A stretch of 64,000 bases of DNA from Isoetes taiwanensis (taxonomy: Eukaryota; Streptophyta; Lycopodiopsida; Isoetales; Isoetaceae): contig JAJEKV010000002.1 in NCBI GenBank assembly GCA_021234155.1, positions 14,359,428-14,423,427 of the forward strand, given 5' to 3'. The position numbers were made by a program, and so were the translations under genes. Shown here piece by piece: positions 34,278-43,973 of this stretch. Under the pieces are notes generated by a model, which ran no database searches, was not told the DNA's origin, and saw only the letters and a program-made list of their open reading frames with translations. Within the stretch, counting starts at the first letter, position 1, and each line of letters opens with the position of its first letter.

Positions 34278-35141
34278 CTACCTCATGTATTAATATTGGT
34301 ATTAGTATAATATTATACGTCTAATTCTATGCAATGTTTTCGTTTCCATAATTTGAGCACATCTAGTTTGTTAGATTTGTGGGGCTATGATATACCATCC
34401 ATCATTAGAGTATTAGGTAATGTCTATATCTACACCCCTACACCATCCTTAAGGCCCCGAAGGGGCCAAAAATTTTTTTAGTCAACACAAACCATTAATG
34501 CACAACTCACATTATTAACACAAACCATTGCATTTGACACATTTAAATTAAAATCCCCCTTAAACCCCCTTTGGTTTGGGTGCATATTCACACGGGTGGT
34601 TACTCCGGGCAACGAGAGCTGTCGGATGGGCATATTTGCCCTTTATTCCAAGATCTGGACCGTACATAACGATCCTCGTTTGTGGGGTATGCATGTACAA
34701 ATTTTTGTATACTGTATATTAAGATTTACAAAATACTATAAGGTTTGAGAGAATGTACTTAATGGTGTTAATTTTGTACATGTATTGTAAATTTTTTGAG
34801 GCTCTCACTGCCCTACGTAACCCCTCGTGTGAATATCACCCAAATCAAAAGGGGTTTAAGGGGGATTTTAATTTAAATGTGTCAAATGCAATGGTTTGTG
34901 TTAATAATGTTGGTTGTGTGTTAATGGTTTGTGTTGACTAAAAAACATTTTGGCCCCTTCGGGGCCTTAAGGATGGTGTAGGGGTGTAGATATAGACATT
35001 ACCTAATACTCTAATGATGGATGGTATATCATAGCCTCACAAATCTAACAAACTAGATGTGCTCAAATTATGGAAACGAAAACATTGCATAGAATTAGAC
35101 ATATAATATTATACTAATACCAATATTAATACATGAGGTAG
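34278..35141. mobile_element. Fold-back element copy 3, 864-bp near-perfect palindrome
   Basis: Arms of about 345 bp (34278-34622 and 34798-35141) are inverted copies of each other with few differences; the loop is about 175 bp and unique. The outer ends read CTACCTCATGTATTAATATT and its complement. The inner arm contains the GGTTTGGGTGCATATTCACA block shared with the copies at 21.2 and 24.0 kb, but here the arms extend much further out. No open frame of note. It has the form of a fold-back transposon; a target duplication was not found. Confidence 0.9.
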
Positions 35142-35524
35142 CTGGATATCAGCGGTTGTCCAAAGATACTTCACTTTCGAGGGTTGAAGTTATCGCTCTC
35201 TTATCTGAATACTGTTTCATTAGCCATTTGTAAGACAACACTCATGAAGCTTCCAGTTTGATAAGGGAATTAGCAGCATGTGATAAATAATATTTATTCC
35301 ACAATCTAATTGAAATGGATTCCCATGCTGCACATGTCAGCAATGAATGACTAGCTGAACCTTATATATGGATAGAAACTAGCCTTGGACTAACAGACAT
35401 TTTACATTCAACATGCCAATATCAGCAGTCTTTTCACGGAACACATGCATCAGGATAAGAGAAGAAAGTTTTCAAGATCTGAATTCAATATAAGAAAGCA
35501 GGAACTTTGCAAAACAAACGATGA

Positions 35525-36172
35525 TTATTGCATGCCCATTGCAGCATCCTTGAGGCACGACCTCATAGCCTTTCCAAGGCTTACACATGCTTCAACACAC
35601 AACTCCAAACCTTCCGAAATCCTTTCAGAAGACCATTCGCCAATCATAGTAAGATGAGTAATTTCGTTTCTTGAAGTCATGTGTGCAACTAACAAGCTTC
35701 CATCTTCAGATCTCTGCGCATCATCAGTAGGGTCCAAAAGGATCGTATCCCTAATAAAACTTGCAGATATAGCTGACACAAGGTCATGCATGGCAATTCT
35801 AGCATCTGCAAGCGCAAGTGATGCGCAATTTATAACAACACTCAAATCCCCTCCACCAGATTGTAGAATCAATGCAAAAACATCTACCGTTGCCTTAGGA
35901 AATGAATGCAAATCGATAGCCCCTGCCAGAGATTTATACAGTGCACATGAATATTCTGCGGAGTCTAATGACTGATTAAGCTTCCCCCTAACAGCAGTTG
36001 CAAAGGTAGTAAATTTTACATGGCAATTGAGCCTACCTGTATTGCTGAATACTTGGGCTTTCTTACTTTCTCGTGGGCCAAATACAGAAACTATGAGTTT
36101 AGTTTGTCCAAACTCTACATATGCCGAACCTGCTGCTGCGCTTACTGCACCTGTTTTGAAAAATGCGGGCAA
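35525..36172 (-). pseudogene. Exosome MTR3/RRP41-like protein, copy lacking its N-terminus
   Basis: A 215-codon uninterrupted frame fits the RNase PH-like exosome subunit family, closest in my judgement to plant RRP41L/MTR3: 'PAFFKTGAVSAAAGSAYVEF', 'LIVSVFGPRESKKAQVFSN', 'FPKATVDVFALILQSGGGDL', 'SVVINCASLALADARIAMHD'. The family forms the six-subunit ring of the RNA exosome. The expected 'RPDGR' start is missing: TGA lies directly before the first family codon and no AUG is in frame. No intron interrupts the 645 bp. It may be a processed copy, a captured fragment, or the last exon of a gene whose 5' part I cannot find. Confidence 0.62.
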
Positions 36173-37214
36173 TCAGCCATGCATTCAGCAACATCTTCAA
36201 GCCATCTTGGAGCTGCATAGCCAAACGATATATCATCCATCCTAGAAAATTTTAGAGAGACAATGAGATGCCCTCTTTGTGCAACAAACACTTTTTTGGC
36301 TTAATAAATGCCTCTGGATTTGGTAAAGCGTTGCACTTTGTGGCTTTAGCTGCAACCAGGAATTCTGCAAACTTCATCTGCAAGCGTAGCAGCAAACAGA
36401 GCATCTGTGTTTCCCCTACATCCAGAAGTTTTTAGAGCCATCTTAAGCGGCATTGTCCAGCAACCATAGTGCAAAATTTGCCAGATTATTCTCACCCAGC
36501 ATGCTGCTCCCAAGCATGCCTTGCATAGATGCAACCCCACAATTATTCATCTTTGGTTTTTCTTGAGCTTTTACATTATGACCATCTTCCAACATATCAT
36601 CTTCGTCACCAACTGCAAAACCATGGTCATGTTATGAAGGGCATAAAATAAACCTTTATGAAGAAGCATTCAAAATCTTCATACATTGTAGACCTAAAGC
36701 TTCTGGTCAATGCTGTTTCTCACCTGAAGAATCTTTGTGTCCAGAAGCGTGGTCTTCTACGTGCAGGAACAGGTCCGCCTCCTGCAACACCTCGTCTACC
36801 ATCTCGATTTCTTTCCATTAGGTAGCCAGCGGAATGTTGGATCAAACTCTATACTCTTATACACAGCGGACGCACCTGATCAAAGGAAAAACAGTGCTTT
36901 CAACACCAATGTACATCTTTGCAACGTAGTACTGTCACTAAAATTTTGATGCAAGGAAGGCAAACGAAAGCTACCAAGTCAAAGTAGAAGATAATAAAAC
37001 AACTCTTTGCCGTTTCATTTGGATCCACCCAGCGTAAGAATATCTTTGAAATCCTTATTTTCAAAGGGCCGAAACCCGTTTGTTCAATACCCCAAATTCG
37101 AGAATACCCAAAGTTTAAGGACGAATGTAATGGCACAGGAAGATATGCAACAGGAAACATAAGAGTTGCCAGAGGATATTTAAACAGATCCCAGTACATC
37201 TTGTAGAAAGCCAA
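36173..37214 (-). other. Region upstream of the MTR3-like copy
   Basis: On the minus strand 36180-36243 reads open from an ATG ('MDDISFGYAAPRWLEDVAEC') but in a different frame from the MTR3-like segment. 36346-36540 and 36750-36860 hold short open stretches that I do not recognise, including 'SIEFDPTFRWLPNGKK'. They could be 5' exons of the same gene or unrelated captured pieces. Confidence 0.3.
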
Positions 37215-37556
37215 GAGCCCATCCTTTGGCTCTGCTTCTTCGGCTCTGCTCTGCTATGCTTCTTCGGCTCTGCATTCCGCTACACAAATCAAAGAAAAGC
37301 GACCTGTATGCAAAGTTCCTTGGCCTTTTTGGGTCTTGCTTTAGTAAAGAAATTTTGCACGAAAACATAGAACCCTAAAATGGATTAGGTCGAGCCTTGC
37401 ATGCTTCAGCTTTCGAAATTCATAGGTGAACCATTGGAAATTGGCACCAAAATCAACGCCAGCGTATGTGCACTCTAGATGTACCGATTAGTACGTCTCA
37501 TAGAATACCGTCATCAAATCATATAAAAACCCCCTGTTATTTTGCTACATATTGGA
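37215..37556 (-). repeat. Terminal repeat shared with 27659-28022
   Basis: From CCCATCCTTTGGCTCTGC to CCTGTTATTTTGCTACATAT this matches 27659-28022, except for an internal deletion of about 30 bp near the end. The sequences differ immediately to the right of the terminus, which marks a true element end. It closes a unit that begins with fold-back copy 3 and contains the MTR3-like copy. Confidence 0.85.
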
Positions 37557-39500
37557 ATATAAGACTTTGTTGTTGAAATTAATATCCACTGCCCACTGTG
37601 AGACAGCAGTATGCAATTGCTAGATGCTCTAGCTACCTTTGGTAATTGGCATGACTGGATGACAGAGGAAGAGCAATTTGACCTGTTATAAAGCCAACGT
37701 TGTGTATAACTTGCTGATAGTTACTTTCAAATACATTGAAGCAATTAGCGGCCATAACACAGAAATTTATTACTCAAGATCAAACCTTGCTCTAATACCA
37801 ATTGATACGAATCATCTGCAAAGTCACAACGAAACTAAGAAAATTCAATTAGTAGGGAAAAGCTCTATCCGCCCAATCGGATTCACCCGGAAGTCTTTAT
37901 CATGGAGTAAGAATTCTTTATCCTGCGTAGACCAACAAGCTTGGCTATGGAGAATTGAAAGTAGAAGGGAAAAACAAGAGAGGAATATAGGTAGGGCTAT
38001 GGCGATCAGACTTCATGTATTGTCCTTCTATGTGTGCCCCTTTATAGTCTCTTGAAAGGTCGTTAAAGGTAAATTCCCTTCTCGGCATGCCTAAACATTT
38101 TTTTCTTAGGTGCCCACCGCCCATCCTGGGTGCCAAGCCTCAGTAATCCCCTCGGGGGTTAGCATCGAATATTCAGCGGCAGCACAGGTTACAGAGCCAA
38201 CTTTTGGATCTGGGCAGTAAATCCGTTCACATCAGGCTGGTTGCTCGGTTTTTGCTTCAAAGGATGAACGGCATCAAGTCAGGGCTCACCAGGTCGGAGG
38301 GGGCATTTCCATAAGGAAGTGATTAGCCTAACACAGTCCCAACACAGTCTCAGCTATTCCAGCTCGGCCCACCCGGATCGGTTCTGGTCCATCCAAGCAA
38401 ACCCCTCCTACAACGTTCACGTTGGATTTGTGCCAGGCTGGATTCCCTTAACGGGACTCCCCTAGGCCTCACTTCACATGTGCATCCAATCTTCGGACAT
38501 AAGTTTATCCATAGCATTCTTTCCCTTATAGAGCATTTTCTCCGTCTTTTGCTCCTCAGCTACACTTGCCTTTGGCCAATTAAATGGAGGCGACGAGCAT
38601 TATATTGACTCATAATAAAGGCAATAACAAGGCTAATTTCTTAAGAACTAGTAAGTGTTGCAATTTGATGTTTCATATTATAAGATGCAGATAAAAAACA
38701 AATGAGTTCCTCATATAGCACATAAAGCAACATCCCATTGAAGACATTCATTTGGTTTCACTATGCATGGCTACCTATTAAATTTCTTGTGGAAATCTGA
38801 TGTAGCACTATCATCTAGATTTTCAGAAGATGAGGATGAGTTTCTGAATGAATGCCGGGTTTTCCAACTTTCGTAGGGCTACAAAAGCCGATCTCAATGC
38901 ATCATCCTCTTCCACTAAGAGTGGACTCAACTTCTCCAGCAGTAAACCATCATCCACTAGTTGTCTGGAAAGATACTGACCCTTAAAGTATGTGCAAATA
39001 GACCTTACCATTAATTCTGTAAGTTTTTGCCATGTAGAAATTCTTGAAAAAAAGTCTGGGATCTGATTTCAAAAGAAGGACAAATGCCCTGAATGTATCA
39101 TTTACACGCAGCATTATATATTATATTCTGGGGAGTTCTTCTATATGATTGTGATTGCAACCCTGTAAAATAGCTCCCCTGCAGCTTGTTGCATGTGGCT
39201 TTTCATTAGCTTGGATCTGACAATTCAAGTGGTTGTAATGCATCATCTAATCTAGCATCATGCACGATGTAACTATAATAAGGATGCATTTTCCCAATAA
39301 TAAATAAGCTATACCGATCCAAAGGGTAGGTGCCCAGCAAAATTCCTTCACACTAGAGGTTTTTAAATATGGGCTTATGAGCTATCTATTCATTGCAAAA
39401 CCTTGAATGATAAGAAGCATTATCTGCTGAAATTTATGGTTTTTAAAATAATGATCTTGTTCAGTTTGCAAATTTCTTGATATGGCAGGGTGATTTGTCA
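37557..39500. other. LTR relic and unassigned DNA
   Basis: At about 37789-37802 GCTCTAATACCAAT resembles the complement of a tRNA-iMet primer site, followed by TGATACGAATC, which could start an LTR of a minus-strand element (37803 to roughly 38450). A second LTR was not found. 38823-39011 holds a 62-residue minus-strand open frame with 'LLEKLSPLLVEEDDALRSAF', repeat-like but unrecognised. The rest shows nothing clear. Confidence 0.35.
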
Positions 39501-40040
39501 AAGCTTGAGACTCTTCCAGCAACGTGGTAGGAATTCACACTTCATTGACTGTGCAACTGGTCGTTTGAAAGGGCCTATCAAATTTGTAAGTTAAATCATG
39601 CTTTGTCTGCTTATTTTTGCCTTTGATGTTTTGCTTTGGTTAATTCGTCAAATTGATTGGAATGACAAAGTTGATTTAATACAATGTGCATATACTGTGG
39701 GCATCCAGGAATTTATCTTCTTCTTGTACTCACAACTTCAGAGTACAGTTGATGGAGATTAAGAGATGCATGGAGATATACTTTGTTCCCCACCAGAAAA
39801 CACACCTTAACCTTCAGCTTTTTTCTTTTTTTCACCTAAATTTTCTTCTCGTGATGACATTTATTTCACATGTGGAAATTCTTTGTCGATACAATGTTAC
39901 AGTTCACATGTTTAATGATCTTCCTTGTACTATGTCTTAATTAGGTCTAGTAACAAAATGTTACTTAAACAAAAAGCATAAATAACATTCATGATTTTCC
40001 TTTTCATTACTCCTCAATTAGGTTGCAGCCTGATAGAGAT
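39501..40040. other. Stretch without recognised gene
   Basis: A plus-strand open piece at 39492-39588 ends in a GTAAGT-like donor and reads 'NSHFIDCATGRLKGPIKF'. It is too short to assign. The remaining sequence is AT-rich and featureless. Confidence 0.3.
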
Positions 40041-41505
40041 TGAAATAATATAATGTTGCTTCAACAAATAGAATAGAGGTAGTTCATGAATTGTCTTTCT
40101 ATTACCCCTAGTCGCAATATGATAGAGATTAAAGTATACAACCCATAAACCCCACTGAGACAAAACACCTATAACATCCCCTTTACAGTTTTAATGCGAT
40201 CACCAACGTGAATGAGTTTCCATGACGTACACATTTGAACATAAATATACACTAGTAAACATGTGCCGGGTTTTACCGGGCTAATGTTCTGGCATGTGTT
40301 TTTACTTGGCCTTTTAACGTCCATATGTGTAACTTTTGACAACAGCACATGTTGATACTCGCAAAAATGAACATTACTTTTGTAATTATTTTTATTATTG
40401 AAATTGTGTAATGACAGTATCATCAATGTATTAACTTCGCGTTTATGAATTTCAATTGAGAAAATAATGCTTTATGAGGAGTGTGGAAGGGCAATTAATT
40501 TACTTTCAAAGACGAAAAATTGGAAAGACAGATCCAAAACTTATGCTCAAAATGTCACCCTTAGAAGTAGTTAGTTACATCAACAAAAAATAGGTATAGT
40601 AATTCAAAATGCAAAATTTTGTCTTGGATCATTGACGTACTTTAGTTCATGATGGAACTCTAGATATGTTGTGGTCTAGACATCACCAAGGGCCTAATGT
40701 TGTAATTTTTTTATGCTCCCGCTACTACTCTCCTTCCAATATTCTTTCTAGTGACAATCCTGATATCTATATTTGAAATAATATAATGTTGCTTCAACAA
40801 ATAGAATAGAGGTAGTTCATGAATTGTCTTTCTATTATCCCTCATCTCGTCGCAATATGATAGAGATTAAAGTATGCAACCCATAAACCCCACTGAGACA
40901 AAACACCTATAACATTCCCTTTACAGTTTTAATGCGATCACCAACGTGAATGAGTTTCCATGACGTACACATTTGAACATAAATATACACTAGTAAACAT
41001 GTGCCGGGTGTTACCGGGCTAATATTCTGGCATGTGTTTTTACTTGGCCTTTAATGTCCATATGTGTAACTTTTGACAACAGCACATGTTGATACTCGCA
41101 AAAATTAACATTACTTTTATGATTATTTTTATTATTGAAATTGTGTAATGACAGTATCATCAATGTATTAACTTCGCGTTTATGAATTTCAATTGAGAAA
41201 ATAATGCTTTATGAGGAGTGTGGAAGGGCAATTAATTTACTTTCAAAGACGAAAAATTGGAAAGACAGATCCAAAACTTATGCTCAAAATGTCACCCTTA
41301 GAAGTAGTTAGTTACATCAACAAAAAATAGGTATAATAATTCAAAATAAAAATTTTGTCTTGGATCATTGACGTACTTTAGTTCATGATGGAACTCTAGA
41401 TATGCTGTGGTCTAGACATCACCAAGGGCCTAATGTTGTAATTTTTTTTATGCTCCCGCTACTACTCTCCTTCCAATATTCTTTCTAGTGACAATCCTGA
41501 CATCT
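40041..41505 (-). repeat. 733-bp direct tandem duplication with Helitron 3' ends
   Basis: 40041-40773 repeats at 40774-41505 with few changes. Each copy carries, on the minus strand, a hairpin (40265-40281; 41002-41018) followed about 9-10 bases later by CTAG before T (40252-40255; 40990-40993), the layout of a Helitron 3' end. The right part of each copy encodes the last residues of a helicase-like frame. A third, diverged copy of the end lies at 60212-60700. Confidence 0.82.
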
Positions 41506-41648
41506 ATAACAGGTCTTCCCAACACACGTACAATGAGGTGGATGCCATTGTAGAGTCTCTTACTTGTAAAAACAGACCTCAATAACATGACAATCATGCC
41601 ACCTTCAATGTCAATTGATGTGGAGGCATTCCACCCATTCAAACACAT
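41448..41648 (-). pseudogene. Helitron helicase (PIF1-like) C-terminal fragment
   Basis: The 66-residue frame 'GGMIVMLLRSVFTSKRLYNG', 'IHLIVRVLGRPVIDVRIVTR', 'KNIGRRV' resembles the C-terminal block of PIF1-like helicases in plant Helitrons ('G.PVMLLRN....GLCNGTRL.V..L....I.A.I..G...G..V'). It lies upstream, on the same strand, of a Helitron-type 3' end, as expected. Only this end remains; the Walker motifs and Rep domain are absent. Confidence 0.65.
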
Positions 41649-41903
41649 TGAAGCAGAAGACTTTTGAAGCGATCGAAGAAAAACTGTTGCTATTCTTTCA
41701 CTTGACTTTCAACTTTAGAAACAGTGACACGTGTATTGGACAAAGAGCTAGAACGGCAGGTAAGCAGTCTTTTCATTTATATTGATGTGTGTGAATGTTC
41801 ACGTAACTTTGAGTTGAATGTAGAGTTTATAATGTAGACCCAATCCTCTACACTTACCTCGATAATTGTTTGCATCATGTATCAAAAAGAAGATAGTCTA
41901 GCG

Positions 41904-42471
41904 TTTTTTTTTTTTTTTTTTTTTTTTTGAAGAACGTGTTTTACTTCATATTATACACTCAAAATATTACAAAGTACTTCCAGAAGTAAGAAATGTCCCT
42001 GAAGCATCAATCACTTTTAGATGATCACTCCATATTGGAATTTTAATACGATCAGGCCAATTGGAGATCTGAAAGCAATTATACAACTTCTTACGAATTT
42101 CTTGAAGCACCACCTGAGAAGAAATACGCTTATCATAAAAGACCTTTCTTCGCCTTCGCTTCCATACACTCCATATTAGCCAAGACTTTGCCATGTGAAA
42201 TGCAATCCTTTTAGAAGCAGTCCACTGATTTGGATAAATACCCAAAAGAAAGTGCTGACTATCCAAAGATACTCCAAAAAGAGAATGCAGCCAGGACCTA
42301 AGACTACTCAGCTCTGCACACAAATATAAACAATGCTCCAATGTTTCAATGCACCGCTCACACATTGGGCAAAGTGGGCTTACTCCCGGCTTAAAGCGAT
42401 GAACCATCTGATTAACTCTCAAAGAGCGATGAATCACCTGCCAAAGTAGAACATTTACCTTTGGAGGATTA
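41904..42471 (-). mobile_element. 5'-truncated LINE with poly(A) tail and target duplication
   Basis: A T-run at 41904-41928 is the poly(A) tail of a minus-strand copy. The frame 41967-42437 holds 'CPMCERCIETLEHCLYLC', a zinc-binding region after reverse transcriptase, then 'AFHMAKSWLIWSVWKRRRRK'. TCTAGCGTTT at 41897-41906 recurs at 42472-42481 as target duplication. The 156-codon frame is still open, so this insertion is fairly young. Its relative is at 10570-11012. Confidence 0.9.
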
Positions 42472-42589
42472 TCTAGCGTTTGTTATTGCTTCTAAACCTG
42501 ATATATTTAAGAAAATATGTAATTAAACCTCTTTAACCTATGTTAGCATGCAACAAAGTGTTATTTTCAAAAGCCTCATTACAATTTTC

Positions 42590-43150
42590 TTAAACCAATG
42601 ACTTGCCAACCAATGTAAACACGTTTGCAAATAGCATCTAGCATCTGACCCTTTATATCTTTCAACAACATCAAAGCCAAAACTCCCATCTTTGGGCCTT
42701 TACATTCTCCTTAACACCCTGCTCCTTGGATTTTTATGCCTAAAACAGTCATAATGCCTTAAGGCATTATCACGAAGGCTCATAACACCCTCGGAGCAGA
42801 GTGTTAAGGGAGATAACACCCTGGCGCTCGGGCATTAATGGGAATAAAATTCTCGGGCAATATGGCCATGGCCAAAATGGCTCCAGCATGCGCCCACACG
42901 TCCTCGCCATTTTGGCCATGGCCATGTTGCTCTTGAATTTTATTCCCATAACGCCCTCTGGCCAGGGCGTTATCTACCCCATCTTCTAAATATTCTTTTC
43001 GACCAACAACCAATGTAAACACATGTTTACATCAACCAATGGAAACATGTTTGCAAATAGGATCTGGCATCTGATCCTTTACATCTTTCAACAACACCAA
43101 AGCCAAAACTCCCATCTTTGGGGCTTTACATTCTCCATCTTCTAAATATT
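42590..43150. repeat. Direct repeats flanking nested GC-rich palindromes
   Basis: 42600-42715 (around ATAGCATCTAGCATCTGACC) repeats at 43025-43140. Between them lie two palindromes: 42709-42811, with CTTAACACCCTGCTCC arms and a perfect inner ATAATGCCTTAAGGCATTAT, and 42812-42974, with arms of about 69 bp and a 24-base loop, containing TTGGCCATGGCC. They look like a small inverted-repeat transposon that inserted next to another hairpin. Confidence 0.8.
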
Positions 43151-43973
43151 CTTTCAGACCAGTATTTGTTTCAAAAATCTCCAAGATTCATGTGAGAAAA
43201 TATCACACCTGCAAAGTACAAGCTCACTTTTGTGCCATAAAAAATTCCATCCAAAGAGCTATGGGACAAATTGTTTCTTTGTGTAGGTTCAATGAAAGAT
43301 TATGATGTTCAATAGGAGTAGGAAAGGACACATGGTTACCTATGTCCAAGGGTCTTTTCAAGTGCCCTTACCACCATCTTTGTGGGGAAAGATAGCCGGA
43401 AAAAAGGGTTTTGGCCGGAAAACATGTTTTTTTCTTCCAAAAGTCACACCCTGAAAAGGGCACACCGACATGAAAGAGAAAGTGCAAAAACATTTTAAGC
43501 AAGTAACTTTTGACTCCATGAGAGATAATAATATCTATATGATTACAACAGCATCGAAGATCTACAATTACCCAATCCATACACACACCCCTCCCCCACA
43601 CACACACATGCACGCACGCATGCACGTGCACACACACACACAACTACAAAGGTTACAAGAATTTCAATATCAATTTCTTACAAATGTTTGCCATTAGAGG
43701 ATCGATTGAAGTGGCTAGCATTGTAAGAGTTATCCATACGTGGCTACATGCAAACAAAGCACAATTGTCACAATCTACTGGTATGCCTATGCTCCAATAA
43801 AAAAAAGCAAGAGAAATCTCATGATCCAACTACGGTCCCTCTAATGTGCCTCTTTTCGCCACGTTATACTGCCCTTACGTGGAATGCCACGTCACCTTCA
43901 CAGCAAAAAGAGCTGGCCATGCATGCTAGTTCTTGGCGATGGTCTATTCTCAAGCCTCGGATCAGAGATAGAG
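43151..43973. other. Region upstream of IFT139, with CA-rich microsatellite
   Basis: 43574-43642 is a CA-rich microsatellite with a GCACGCACGCATGCACG interruption. The 5' untranslated region and promoter of IFT139 should lie in about 43650-43973, but I see no distinct TATA box or other element there. Confidence 0.4.
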
